Shown: in pieces, positions 44,501-52,048 of the stretch
Position numbering within the stretch: position 1 is the first letter of the stretch
How the letters are laid out: every line of letters starts with the position of its first letter
Source: Pseudomonas sp. Irchel 3H7
GTDB lineage: Bacteria > Pseudomonadota > Gammaproteobacteria > Pseudomonadales > Pseudomonadaceae
NCBI RefSeq assembly: GCF_900187605.1
Contig: NZ_FYEA01000018.1
Coordinates: forward strand, 1 to 64,000
Length of the DNA: 64,000 nucleotides
Direction of reading: 5' to 3'
Program-made: the position numbers and the translations under genes
Notes under the pieces: model-generated
Database searches by the model: none
Seen by the model: the letters and a program-made list of their open reading frames with translations, nothing else
What the model was told of the DNA's origin: nothing

Positions 44501-45114
44501 GCGCCGATCATGGAATGGTTCTTGATGATGAGCCAGTCCGGATTGCTGCGCTTGCTTGAATAGACCAAGTGCAAATCGAGGGTCTGCGCCGATTTCAACA
44601 GGCGAGCCATTTTTTTCGCGTATCCGCCATCCTCGACACTTGTCCCGATGTCTTCGCTGATGACCGGAAGGGCAGTGGAAGGACGCAGACTGGCTAGTTC
44701 GAACAAAAAGGAAGGCAGCAAATAGTCATCACCGAAGGTGGAGACTTTCATGCGCTGTTCGATGGCGGCATAACTGAGTTGCAGGGCGTTGACGAACGAT
44801 CGACTTGGCCGGCGGAACTGGGTGTTATGACCGGTTAGCGGCTGGCCATCGATGGTCGCTCCCATAGCATCCAGCGCTCGGCGTGTCACTGTGTATGAAC
44901 CTATTTTGAACGGTCCGAACAGCTCGTCGAGCATCTTGAGCTGACCGGGCTTTCGTTGGCCAGTCGAGGCAGGCGTCTTTCCCGCATCATCGGCGCCCGT
45001 CGCTTCGAAGTCGATTGTCTCGGCGGTGCGTTCATTGGTTTGCACGCCGATGTCCAACACTTCGAAGGTGTCAAACTGGGCATAGTGGCTTTTAACCGGT
45101 ATGGGTTTTAACAT
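41566..45114 (-). CDS. Large TcdA/TcdB-pore-like and RTX-like protein (Mcf/FitD-related toxin fragment type)
   Basis: 1182 residues from the ATG at 45114 (GGA seven bases upstream; a 33-residue extension is possible). Residues 200-365 are hydrophobic, alternating helices and Gly-rich stretches (SMIGASVGIQAFGIFMGIRG, GLNIASAAMTVILGSAAMAG), then DEIDDYIELTVEERWRTGW (371-389). From memory this resembles the TcdA/TcdB pore-forming domain found in Mcf and FitD insect toxins. RTX-like nonapeptides follow: LDGGAGSDTLIL (562-573) and NAGAGNDSI (652-660). The remaining 500 residues are beta-rich. No N-terminal enzymatic domain or signal peptide is present. A membrane-inserting secreted toxin is my inference; no secretion genes lie nearby. 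Confidence 0.7.
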   Translation of the reverse strand: MLKPIPVKSHYAQFDTFEVLDIGVQTNERTAETIDFEATGADDAGKTPASTGQRKPGQLKMLDELFGPFKIGSYTVTRRALDAMGATIDGQPLTGHNTQFRRPSRSFVNALQLSYAAIEQRMKVSTFGDDYLLPSFLFELASLRPSTALPVISEDIGTSVEDGGYAKKMARLLKSAQTLDLHLVYSSKRSNPDWLIIKNHSMIGASVGIQAFGIFMGIRGIYDAVKNNDQDEIIFNGIGIGTEVASIITDVAVTKVGQRMIEAGSGALSDFTKTRAGIRLGRSGGLIGGALTLPFDIYSAVREFNAASNKTGKEAMDHYVSGGLNIASAAMTVILGSAAMAGFSFAGPVGLAAGALMAIGSQVYGAVRMVDEIDDYIELTVEERWRTGWFSFLPLKDIDQDIKNRYELAKAKIETAKRMQASASQILNETQKDTIEAVVHGRYEDRLTKRRKRVKHWWGVETMPIDYVPEVVGLDDTIDARDGVTAQTPGAVLGTPGKTKGILWLIGSGKDTITGVAEKPNAFYYTEGIKDLTGGDKDDRFTAQDAADDLARYIESSEFSRLDGGAGSDTLILDGNQSHPITGRGYAIDLAAGTLRIYTPNPDASVVDGETYSLKTLLESVENVQTLQNGRSIVTGTAAPNVISSRGADTINAGAGNDSIYMYKANATAFGESGVDFYHVELAEGSVLISEDGVDESKISLGWRMDQIEKWEVDRCRLSIEVSFDFHYGRRSKIVIDNVYKKTDGRRVLHNDKLIIITRDGYHLKPDLPKTIEHDHPVKIHTEKTKGGRPEPTTFVHATVCNVPTRQNTHYYVQRYNLHTQFITGSSADSNYGTRIFLDYDYAEMTSAHVAFATTPAILMNEAADKDKVNVSCDFLFYFGKSLLQIAGVGQYSETTLDAALKNLAASVSTHGYQLVFRDGKSHTLILEKEYAVPPAHYKHSVVANTLTSHDLRFPLRTHDKAVFELPVSLTEKLDHVSSCVRFLPLTEQTAIENFAGAGATYTMHLRENRVIRISTPGGLATAKVRLNNSSTWQIDATQIKDFKIVLSGNQLYIGTVTLHLPQYGPDDLIDQIFVIGPKGVIHTVDLTFDRIYIDSLDARYFEPPTMEDLPEEFSALAQRELYVRNIALSDGTRGRLKYNLANRKWILDSNKSRQITYSQLEIFNRCNHKSKRVPPLSLPDN

Positions 45115-45646
45115 TGAAACATCCTTGTTCAATATAGTCTGCAGCATGCAGGGCAACGTTGCAGATAGAGATATAACTTCATGTAGTGCGAGTAAAGAGC
45201 TGATGTGTTGCAATTAAATAAGTGAAAGGAAGTCAGCGGTTTGAATAATTATGAATCTTCTTGTTTCAAATGAGAGTTACTTGTTGTTTTCCATCCAGAA
45301 CACACTAAAAAATCAAGTCGCCATCGTGATACGACCTTGTCGTCGGGTTGACGCAGTAACTTTTTGTTTCGCAGACAGGGTACACAAGTGGCGACAGCGA
45401 CCTGACGCCAGCGGGATTTTTAAACAGACTTGTTGAATCGGCATCCATGAAAGCCGGATGTTGCAACGTGGCGCCGAGTGAACTCGGCAGTCAGGGGGGG
45501 CGGAAAAGTCAGTGGCCGCGTGCGGTATATATGTCTTGAAGCGAAGGCAAACGAGGCAATACGTTTAACGTAACTGGAGGAGAGCGATTCTCCAGGCTGC
45601 GTGTAACACGGCGGGCTGATTCAGTGAGAATGAGCCCGCCAGCGTT
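45115..45646. other. Intergenic region at the island edge
   Basis: About 530 bp without a convincing gene. The right part contains CTGGAG/CTCCAG (about 45572-45597) and GGCGGGCT/AGCCCGCC (45610-45617 with 45633-45640) inverted repeats next to the LysE stop, likely its 3' end. The left, AT-rich part should carry the promoter of the large pore-like gene. No tRNA, integrase or obvious direct repeat marking the island edge was seen. Confidence 0.5.
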
Positions 45647-46276
45647 TCAGTGGCTACTAAGCAAGGACGCCGCGCCGGCACCGCCAAACAAACCGGCACT
45701 GATCCGGTTGAACCAGCTCTGGCCTTTACCACTGCGCAGATAACGGGCAGCGCCATGGGCACCCAGTCCGTAGGCCAGCTTGCAGAGTAGATCGAGCACT
45801 GTCCAGGTTGCGATCATCACCAGCAACTGCGCAAGGAACGGTTGTTCGGCGTTGAGGAACTGCGGCAGGAATGCGGCGAAGAACAGGATGTCTTTCGGGT
45901 TGCTTGCGCCCAGCACAAAAGCGCGGCCGAACAGCGTGCGAAAACGTGGCACCGGCGCTGCTTGTGGTACTTCGGCGCCGACCGAGGGCTGACGCGATTG
46001 CTGCCAGCTCTGCCAGGCGAGGTAGAACAGGTACAGGGCACCAACGATCTTCAGGGCGCTGAAGAGTTTTTCCGACGCGAGCAACAATGCACCAAGTCCC
46101 AGGGCCGAGGCGCTGAGCAGGCAGATTGAAGCGCTGACGCCGCCGAGAAATGCCGGATACGAGCGGCGCAACCCATAGTTCAGACTGTTGCTGATCATCA
46201 ACAACGACAGTGGCCCCGGAATCAGGATCACCACCAGCGCAGCGCCGCTGAACAGCAGCCAGGTTTCCAGACTCAT
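45647..46276 (-). CDS. LysE-family amino acid/metabolite exporter
   Basis: A 209-residue inner-membrane protein with about six helices and the family start SLETWLLFSGAALVVILIPG (GPG motif region), followed by GASNPKDILFFAAFLPQF. The start at 46276 has a strong AGGAGG six bases upstream; the longer frame is rejected. LysE/RhtB proteins export amino acids or related compounds. It follows azgA by 90 bp in the same direction and may be co-transcribed, but a purine link is unproven. Confidence 0.88.
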   Translation of the reverse strand: MSLETWLLFSGAALVVILIPGPLSLLMISNSLNYGLRRSYPAFLGGVSASICLLSASALGLGALLLASEKLFSALKIVGALYLFYLAWQSWQQSRQPSVGAEVPQAAPVPRFRTLFGRAFVLGASNPKDILFFAAFLPQFLNAEQPFLAQLLVMIATWTVLDLLCKLAYGLGAHGAARYLRSGKGQSWFNRISAGLFGGAGAASLLSSH

Positions 46277-46366
46277 CACTTTCCTCCTTTTTTTGTTGTA
46301 CTCAAGAATGTGCAAAAGCCCCACCGGTCAGGGTGAGGCTGTGTTGAAGCTTGAACCGCGTGACGC

Positions 46367-47716
46367 TTACAAGAAGATGAACTTGGCGATGAAGATCGCG
46401 CAGAGCACCCACAGGCTCACGGAAATTTCCTTGTACTTGCCGGTACCGGCCTTCAACGCCACGTAGGTGATGAAGCCCAGCGCGATGCCATCGGCGACCG
46501 AGAAGGTCAGTGGCATCATGATCGCAGTGACGATGGCCGGAATGGCGTCAGTGGCTTCATCCCATTCGATGTGGGCCATGCCGCCCATCATCAGCATCGC
46601 TACATAGATCAGTGCACCGGCGGTGGCGTAAGCGGGAATCATGCCGGCCAGCGGTGCGAAAAACATCGCTGCTATAAATAGCACACCTACGGTAACTGCG
46701 GTAAGACCAGTCCGACCACCAGCGGCCACACCGGCGGCACTTTCTACGTAACTTGTGACGGGCGGGACACCGACCACGGCGCCGAAGACGCTGGAAGCAC
46801 TGTCGGCTTTCATCGCGCGGGAGAGGTTTTCGATACGGCCGTCGGCGTTCACCAGATTGGCGCGCTGGGCAACGCCCATCAACGTGCCGGCGGTGTCGAA
46901 CATGTGCACAAAGAGGAAAGCCAGTACGACGCTGATCATGCTGACGTTGAACACGCCGGCCACGTTCATCGCCATGAAGGTCGGCGCCAGGCTCGGCGGG
47001 GTCGACATGATGCCTTCATAGTGAACGATGCCCAGGCCCCAGCCGGCCAGGGTCACGGTGATGATGCTGATGAGGATCGCACCGAACACGCGGTGGTAGC
47101 TGAGGATCGCAATCATCAGGAAGCAGATGGCCGCGAGCAGCGGACCAGGTTCACGCAGGGAGCCGAGTTTGATCAGGGTCGCCGGACTATCGACGACGAT
47201 CCCGGCGGTTTTCAGACCGATCAGACCGAGGAACAGACCGACACCGGCACCCATCGCAAAGCGCAGGCTGACCGGAATGCTGTTGAGCAGCCACTCACGA
47301 ATCCGCGAGAAAGTCAGGATCATGAACAGCACACCGGAGACGAACACCGCACCCAGCGCGGTTTCCCAGTTGTAGCCCATGGTACCGACCACGGTGTAAG
47401 TGAAGAAGGCGTTGAGGCCCATGCCCGGCGCCAGACCCACCGGCCAGTTGGCGTACAGGCCCATCAACAGGCAGCCCAATGCCGCGGCGATACAGGTGGC
47501 GACGAAGGCTGCACCGTGATCGATCCCGGCATCGGCCATGATGTTCGGGTTGACGAAGATGATGTAAGCCATGGTGATGAAGGTTGTCAGACCGGCAATC
47601 AGCTCGGTCTTCACCGTGGTGCCATGCAAGCTGAGTTTAAACAGACGTTCCAGCAAGCCACTGCGTAATGGCGGCGAGAGGTCCAGCGTCGATGCTTCGG
47701 ATTTGCGGCTTTCCAC
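46367..47716 (-). CDS. AzgA-type adenine/guanine/hypoxanthine permease
   Basis: A 449-residue NCS2-superfamily permease of the AzgA/PbuG branch. FKLSLHGTTVKTELIAGLTT at the N-terminus and MAYIIFVNPNIMADAGID are diagnostic, as is the SYVESAAGVAAGGRTGLTAV segment in the core. It imports purine bases by proton symport. A TTGTGTACAA palindrome 131 bp upstream is shared with puuE and uraH, suggesting co-regulation with urate catabolism. Confidence 0.92.
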   Translation of the reverse strand: MESRKSEASTLDLSPPLRSGLLERLFKLSLHGTTVKTELIAGLTTFITMAYIIFVNPNIMADAGIDHGAAFVATCIAAALGCLLMGLYANWPVGLAPGMGLNAFFTYTVVGTMGYNWETALGAVFVSGVLFMILTFSRIREWLLNSIPVSLRFAMGAGVGLFLGLIGLKTAGIVVDSPATLIKLGSLREPGPLLAAICFLMIAILSYHRVFGAILISIITVTLAGWGLGIVHYEGIMSTPPSLAPTFMAMNVAGVFNVSMISVVLAFLFVHMFDTAGTLMGVAQRANLVNADGRIENLSRAMKADSASSVFGAVVGVPPVTSYVESAAGVAAGGRTGLTAVTVGVLFIAAMFFAPLAGMIPAYATAGALIYVAMLMMGGMAHIEWDEATDAIPAIVTAIMMPLTFSVADGIALGFITYVALKAGTGKYKEISVSLWVLCAIFIAKFIFL

Positions 47717-47846
47717 AGCGAGTACTCCTCAAGAGTTTTATTGTTATTTCCAGGGCCGGACCCATGAGGGGTGGCAGCGGCCCTTTGAGGCTTACGCGAA
47801 TTTGTTGACCATGCGGTCAGGAACTCGCACGCTGTGGATTATGCTT

Positions 47847-47856
47847 TTGTGTACAA
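47847..47856. promoter_or_regulatory. Candidate purine-regulator operator, azgA side
   Basis: TTGTGTACAA, identical to the uraH-side site. On the minus strand it lies between TTGCTT and CATAAT (16-bp spacing), a plausible azgA promoter, so binding would repress the permease gene. Confidence 0.55.
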
Positions 47857-47931
47857 ATAAAGCAAATATTGTTTTTGGTTTTGTTTACGAAAGTTCCGTC
47901 AATAGGGATATATCGCCTATGCCGGCCCCTG

Positions 47932-47994
47932 CGCGAGCAAGCTCGCTCCCCCATTGGAATGCGTCCCCCTGTGGGAACGAGCCTGCTCGCGAAG
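47932..47994. repeat. Diverged REP pair (CGAGCCTGCTCGCGAAG class)
   Basis: GCGAGCAAGCTCGCTCCC and GTGGGAACGAGCCTGCTCGC in inverted orientation between the marR and azgA genes. Confidence 0.7.
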
Positions 47995-48006
47995 AGGTAT
48001 TCTCAT

Positions 48007-48453
48007 TCAATCGAGAGCCGTCTGAGTTTTCCCCAATGCCAGATTCACCGCCAACCATCCATTCACCGCCGCTTCCCCGGCCTCGGCAAATACCCGCTCC
48101 AGCAACTTCACCTGCTCACGGCGCAACGCCTGCTCGAACTTCGCGCCTTCCGCCGTCAACTCCAGCAGGCGCTTACGCTTGTCAGTCTCCGAGGCGACGC
48201 TGTCCACCAGATGCATTTCCTGCAACTGCCGCAGCGGCATGTTCAGCGCTTGCTTGCTCACACCGAGCAAGGCCAGCAGCTCTTTCACGCTCAAATTCGG
48301 ATAGCGCGCGATGAAAAACACAATGCGCTGATGCACCCGCGACAAGCCACGGCGTTCCAGCATTTCATCAGCTTTGGCGGTGAACGCCTGGTAGCCGAAG
48401 AAAAACGCTTCCATGGCCTGTTGTTGGCTTGCAGGGTTTTTAAGGTCAAGCAT
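48007..48453 (-). CDS. MarR-family transcriptional regulator
   Basis: A 148-residue winged-helix regulator. The HTH is around NLSVKELLALLGVSKQALNM (about 74-93), followed by the wing with DKRKRLLELTAEGAKFEQAL, the MarR signature. It is divergent from the aminotransferase gene 48536-49702; the gap holds AGTCAA/TTGACT, a likely operator. The ligand is unknown. Confidence 0.9.
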   Translation of the reverse strand: MLDLKNPASQQQAMEAFFFGYQAFTAKADEMLERRGLSRVHQRIVFFIARYPNLSVKELLALLGVSKQALNMPLRQLQEMHLVDSVASETDKRKRLLELTAEGAKFEQALRREQVKLLERVFAEAGEAAVNGWLAVNLALGKTQTALD

Positions 48454-48485
48454 GTTGACGTACTCGCTCAGGCTGTCGTAATTTC

Positions 48486-48502
48486 AGTCAACCAGTTTGA
48501 CT
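48486..48502. promoter_or_regulatory. Candidate MarR operator
   Basis: Perfect inverted repeat AGTCAA-CCAGT-TTGACT in the 82-bp gap between the divergent marR-type and aminotransferase genes. Its position fits repression of both. Confidence 0.55.
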
Positions 48503-48535
48503 TATTTTTTGCATCCCTTGCTACCGGTGACCGCC

Positions 48536-49702
48536 ATGGCTTTTTCCGAACGTGTCTCGCGCCTTAAAAGTTCTTTGATTCGTGAAATCCTCGCCGCTGC
48601 CCAGCGTCCTGAGGTGATGTCGTTCGCCGGTGGCTTGCCGGCCGAAGCCATGCTGCCGAAGGTCGAGTGGGCGGACATGCCGCTGGCGCTCGGCCAATAC
48701 GGCATGAGCGAAGGCGAGCCGGCGTTGCGCGAAGCGTTGGCGGCGCAGGCGAGGGCGCTGGGCCTGGAGTGCGAGGCCAGTCAGGTGCTGGTGGTCAGCG
48801 GCTCCCAGCAGACCCTCGATCTGGCGGCCAAGCTGTACATCGACAAAGGCACGGAAATTCTGCTCGAAGCGCCGACCTATCTGGCCGCGTTGCAAATCTT
48901 CCAACTGTTCGGCGCCGATTGCCTGACCGTGCCGCAAGAGTCTGATGGGCCGAACCTGGCGCAACTGCGCGAGCGTCTGGAGCAGCATCGTCCGGCGTTC
49001 ATCTACTTGATTCCGACGTTCCAGAACCCGTCCGCCGTGCGCCACAGCGAAGCCAAGCGTGCAGCCGTGGCGGCATTGCTCGACGAGTTCGGCGTCACTC
49101 TGATCGAAGACGAACCCTACCGCGAGCTGACGTTCGATGGCGGCAGCGCCAAACCGATCGCTGGACGTCTGAAAAAATCCAGTTGGATCTACACCGGTAC
49201 GGTTTCGAAAACATTGCTGCCGGGGCTGCGCGTCGGCTATCTGATCGCCAGCAAGGATCTGTTTCCGCACCTGCTCAAGCTCAAGCAATCGGCAGATTTG
49301 CACACCAATCGCATCGGTCAGTGGCAGGCGTTGCAGTGGATCGGTACTGAAAAGTATCAGCGGCATTTGAGTGAGTTGCGCGGCTTCTATCGGCAGCGGC
49401 GCGATGCTTTCCAAGCAGCGCTGGAAATGCACTTTTCTGATCTGGCGCATTGGAACATGCCGCAGGGCGGGCTGTTTTTCTGGCTGAAACTGAAGCAACC
49501 GCTGGACACGCGAACGTTGCTCAATGAGGCGTTGGCCAATGACGTGGCGTTCATGCCGGGGGAGCCGTTCTTTCCGGAGCCGGATAACCATCATGGGCAT
49601 TTGCGCTTGAATTTCAGCCATATCGATCCGGCGAGGCTGGATGAAGGTTTGAAGCGACTGGCGGCGGTGGTACGTCGGGCGCAGCTAGAGAAAGCGGCCT
49701 GA
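48536..49702 (+). CDS. PLP-dependent class I/II aminotransferase (2-aminoadipate/LysN-like)
   Basis: A 388-residue fold-type I aminotransferase starting MAFSERVSRLKSSLIREILA. The PLP lysine is K225 in TVSKTLLPGLRVG, N164 lies in PTFQNPSA, and D192 in IEDEPY contacts the cofactor. It resembles the MocR-like/KAT II branch lacking the DNA-binding domain. A start 13 codons earlier is less likely. The substrate may be an amino acid connected with the divergent MarR regulator. Confidence 0.9.
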   Translation: MAFSERVSRLKSSLIREILAAAQRPEVMSFAGGLPAEAMLPKVEWADMPLALGQYGMSEGEPALREALAAQARALGLECEASQVLVVSGSQQTLDLAAKLYIDKGTEILLEAPTYLAALQIFQLFGADCLTVPQESDGPNLAQLRERLEQHRPAFIYLIPTFQNPSAVRHSEAKRAAVAALLDEFGVTLIEDEPYRELTFDGGSAKPIAGRLKKSSWIYTGTVSKTLLPGLRVGYLIASKDLFPHLLKLKQSADLHTNRIGQWQALQWIGTEKYQRHLSELRGFYRQRRDAFQAALEMHFSDLAHWNMPQGGLFFWLKLKQPLDTRTLLNEALANDVAFMPGEPFFPEPDNHHGHLRLNFSHIDPARLDEGLKRLAAVVRRAQLEKAA

Positions 49703-49708
49703 AAACAA

Positions 49709-49738
49709 ATAAACCGGCTCAAGGGCCGGTTTATTTTT
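49709..49738 (+). terminator. Terminator of the aminotransferase gene
   Basis: AAACCGGC (49711-49718) pairs with GCCGGTTT (49725-49732), extended by AT pairs and followed by ATTTTTG. Confidence 0.88.
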
Positions 49739-49769
49739 GACTGGGATTTGCGGTGGCTGAGAGGGCCTA

Positions 49770-49842
49770 ATCGCTGGCAAGCCAGCTCCCACAGTGATCT
49801 GTGGCGTTCACAAAACCTGTGGGAGCTGGCTTGCCAGCGATG
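49770..49842. repeat. REP pair (GTGGGAGCTGGCTTGCCAGCGAT family)
   Basis: Inverted copies of the same class as 27762-27828, between convergent genes. Confidence 0.88.
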
Positions 49843-49867
49843 AGGCCATCAGCATCACCACATAATC

Positions 49868-50239
49868 TCAGACAGCAGCAAAGCGCTTGTCCAGATAATC
49901 AATAATCACCTTGGATTCATACATCCAGGTGGTCTGGCCATTCTCTTCAATCCGCAGGCAAGGCACCTTGATCCGGCCGCCCTGATCCAGCAGCGTCTGA
50001 CGATCCTGCTCATTGTTTTTCGCATCCTTCAGCGCCACCGGCACATTCAGGCGACGCAGCGTGCGGCGGGTTTTCACGCAGAACGGGCAAGCATGGAACT
50101 GATACAGGGTCAGGCCTTTCGCGGCGGCGTTGACCTGGGCCTGAGTTTCGGCAGGACGCTGTTTCTTGCCCGGGCGGGTGATGAAGTCGATGAAGATAAC
50201 CAGTTGGCCGAGGCCGACACGAAGTGCTTTGACGAACAC
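49868..50239 (-). CDS. Glutaredoxin/GST N-terminal domain protein
   Basis: A 123-residue protein from the GTG at 50239 (GAGG eight bases upstream). A short hydrophobic N-terminal segment (about 8-22) precedes a glutaredoxin-like domain with CPFC at 51-54, a cis-Pro region VPCLRI and YESKVIIDYLD near the end, as in GST N-terminal domains. It may be a membrane-anchored thiol reductase. The partner is unknown. Confidence 0.85.
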   Translation of the reverse strand: MFVKALRVGLGQLVIFIDFITRPGKKQRPAETQAQVNAAAKGLTLYQFHACPFCVKTRRTLRRLNVPVALKDAKNNEQDRQTLLDQGGRIKVPCLRIEENGQTTWMYESKVIIDYLDKRFAAV

Positions 50240-50298
50240 GTTTAAAGCCTCACGGTGCAAATTGAGAAGGCGCGCAGCTTACCCGATTTTTCACGGAC

Positions 50299-50330
50299 GA
50301 AAAAAAACCGGCGATGAGTGCCGGTTTTCT
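50299..50330 (-). terminator. Terminator of folE
   Basis: AAAACCGGC (50304-50312) pairs with GCCGGTTTT (50320-50328). On the minus strand the stem ends in a long U run. It begins 13 bp after the folE stop. Confidence 0.88.
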
Positions 50331-50342
50331 TCGTGGCGCAAA

Positions 50343-50888
50343 TTACTTGATGAGGCTGAGGAATTCGCTGCGGGTCGCGGCGTTTTCACGGAACTCACCG
50401 AGCATCACCGAAGTGATCATCGACGAATTCTGCTTCTCGACACCGCGCATCATCATGCACATGTGCTTGGCCTCGATCACCACGGCCACACCCAACGCGC
50501 CAGTCACTTGCTGGACAGCATCGGCGATCTGACGGCTGAGGTTTTCCTGGATCTGCAGGCGACGGGCGTACATGTCGACGATCCGCGCGACCTTCGACAG
50601 GCCCAGCACTTTGCCGCTCGGGATGTAGGCGACGTGTGCCTTGCCGATGAACGGCAGCAGGTGGTGTTCGCACAACGAGTACAACTCGATGTCCTTGACC
50701 AGCACCATTTCGCTGTTGTCGGAGCTGAACAGGGCACCGTTGGTGACCTCTTCGAGCGTCTGTTCATAACCGCGGCAGAGGTACTGCATGGCTTTGGCGG
50801 CACGCTTTGGCGTGTCGAGCAGGCCCTCGCGGGACACGTCCTCGCCCAATTGGCCGAGAATCGCGGTGTAATTCTGTTCCAGGGACAT
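50343..50888 (-). CDS. folE: GTP cyclohydrolase I
   Basis: Makes 7,8-dihydroneopterin triphosphate from GTP, the first step of folate synthesis. The 181-residue protein starts MSLEQNYTAILGQLGEDVSR. Zinc ligands are C73 and H76 in SLCEHHLLPF and C144 in KHMCMMMRG; the GTP-binding QIQENLSRQIA helix is present. A long upstream extension of the frame is not credible. Confidence 0.96.
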   Translation of the reverse strand: MSLEQNYTAILGQLGEDVSREGLLDTPKRAAKAMQYLCRGYEQTLEEVTNGALFSSDNSEMVLVKDIELYSLCEHHLLPFIGKAHVAYIPSGKVLGLSKVARIVDMYARRLQIQENLSRQIADAVQQVTGALGVAVVIEAKHMCMMMRGVEKQNSSMITSVMLGEFRENAATRSEFLSLIK

Positions 50889-50965
50889 GAAACTACCTGT
50901 GGGGATTTTCGCAAAGGGCAAGGGTACGGTGGCGGACACAACCCTGCAAGTTCGGTGTAACGGGA

Positions 50966-51523
50966 TTATTCGTCGCGGCCTTCCATCATGGTGCGTTTGA
51001 GCATCACATAAACCGCGCCGGCACCGCCGTGTCTGGCTTGGCACGAGCAGAAACCCAGCACTTGGGCATGCTGGCGCAACCAGGTGTTGACGTGGCTTTT
51101 GATCATTGGTCGCTTGCCGTCCAGGCGTACAGCCTTGCCGTGGGTAACGCGCACGCAGCGAATTTCGAACTTGGTCGCTTCGGCAAGAAAAGCCCACAAG
51201 GTCTCGCGTGCCTTTTCCACGCTCATGCCATGCAGGTCGAGACTGCCTTCGAACGGGATCTGCCCGACCTTGAGCTTGCGCATCTGACTTTCCTGCACGC
51301 CGTCGCGCGACCACATCAATTCGTCTTCCGGGCCGACATCAATCACAAACTGATCGGACAACCCATCGACGGTCGCGGTATCGGTGCGCACGGTGGCGGA
51401 CTGGCGCAGCTTGGCGATCTGAGCGCGGTCAGCCTTGGGTTTACCGGTGTCGGCGCGATCGTGCTTGATCGGCTTGACGCCTTGGATCGCACTTTTGAAC
51501 AGGGAAAAATCGTCGTCTTGCAT
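50966..51523 (-). CDS. Smr-domain endonuclease-like protein
   Basis: A 185-residue cytosolic protein. The N-terminal half is charged (MQDDDFSLFKSAIQGVKPIK) and the C-terminal Smr domain has LDLHGMSVEKARE and VRVTHGKA motifs, as in the stand-alone SmrA/YdaL type, which can nick DNA or RNA. It lies 77 bp upstream of folE in the same direction. The physiological role is unknown. Confidence 0.92.
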   Translation of the reverse strand: MQDDDFSLFKSAIQGVKPIKHDRADTGKPKADRAQIAKLRQSATVRTDTATVDGLSDQFVIDVGPEDELMWSRDGVQESQMRKLKVGQIPFEGSLDLHGMSVEKARETLWAFLAEATKFEIRCVRVTHGKAVRLDGKRPMIKSHVNTWLRQHAQVLGFCSCQARHGGAGAVYVMLKRTMMEGRDE

Positions 51524-51559
51524 GTCAGCCTCCGCGAAGGGCGGCCAGTTTACCCAAGT

Positions 51560-51593
51560 CGAAACAAAACGGCCCGGCAAAAAGCCAGGCCGG
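51560..51593 (-). terminator. Probable terminator after the small membrane protein gene
   Basis: CGGCC-C-GGC pairs with GCC-A-GGCCG around AAAAA (about 51570-51592), followed on the minus strand by TTTTGTTT, just after the stop at 51598. Confidence 0.7.
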
Positions 51594-51597
51594 TGAG

Positions 51598-51918
51598 TCA
51601 GTCGTGTTTTTTCATCAGGTGCGGGGACATGTTCAGTTCCCGCGATTGCCGTGCGCGACGGCGGCAGCGACGCCACAGGGCGACACCGAAATACAGAAAC
51701 AGCAAACCGACTGCCAGAATGATCGCCGAGCCCATCGGCGTAGCGTTCAAGTCACCGAGTGCCGGTGGGCGCCCGAGCAGGCTGGCTGCTCCGGCCATCG
51801 CCAGCAGCACGCCGAACGTGGCCAGAATGGCCGCGATCGCCGCGCCAAATCGAAAACGCCAGTTGCTTTGGCCTTTGGGCCGCAAGCGGCGTGCGTCAAA
51901 TCCATCGGATAACTTCAT
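51598..51918 (-). CDS. Small two-helix membrane protein, unknown
   Basis: A 106-residue protein starting MKLSDGFDARRLRPKGQSNW (start at 51918, AGG seven bases upstream). Two hydrophobic helices lie at about 24-48 and 62-82, followed by an Arg-rich cytosolic tail (LWRRCRRRARQSRE). A DUF3995- or DUF4234-like role cannot be decided. It belongs to the conserved block between folE and prmB. Confidence 0.8.
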   Translation of the reverse strand: MKLSDGFDARRLRPKGQSNWRFRFGAAIAAILATFGVLLAMAGAASLLGRPPALGDLNATPMGSAIILAVGLLFLYFGVALWRRCRRRARQSRELNMSPHLMKKHD

Positions 51919-52013
51919 TCCGACCTTCCTCAATGGGTATCGGCCCTTCGACCGGGAGTTGACCGGGTTGTTCCTGAGGCTATGGCATTTGCGGCAAATG
52001 AGAGGAATTTGCG

Positions 52014-52041
52014 GATGAGCGGCGTGCTGAGCCGCTCATCA
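52014..52041 (-). terminator. Probable 3' hairpin of the isochorismatase-family gene
   Basis: GATGAGCGGC and GCCGCTCATC form a 10-bp stem with a 7-nt loop just after the stop at 52049. No U tract follows, so termination may be Rho-dependent or the hairpin may only stabilise the mRNA. Confidence 0.5.
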
Positions 52042-52048
52042 AAGCAGA

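Noticed and set aside
41566..45114. Type I secretion operon with the RTX-like protein
   Set aside because: No ABC exporter, membrane fusion protein or acyltransferase gene lies in the neighbourhood.
45360..45400. Fourth TTGTGTAC operator near the lysE gene
   Set aside because: Only a half site (GTACACAAG) without the second arm and far from a start codon.
45251..45436. 61-codon plus-strand frame at the island edge
   Set aside because: No Shine-Dalgarno, no recognisable feature, in an AT-rich promoter-like region.
48521..49621. 366-codon open frame antisense to the aminotransferase gene
   Set aside because: Arg/Gln-rich shadow of a gene with an intact PLP lysine and terminator.
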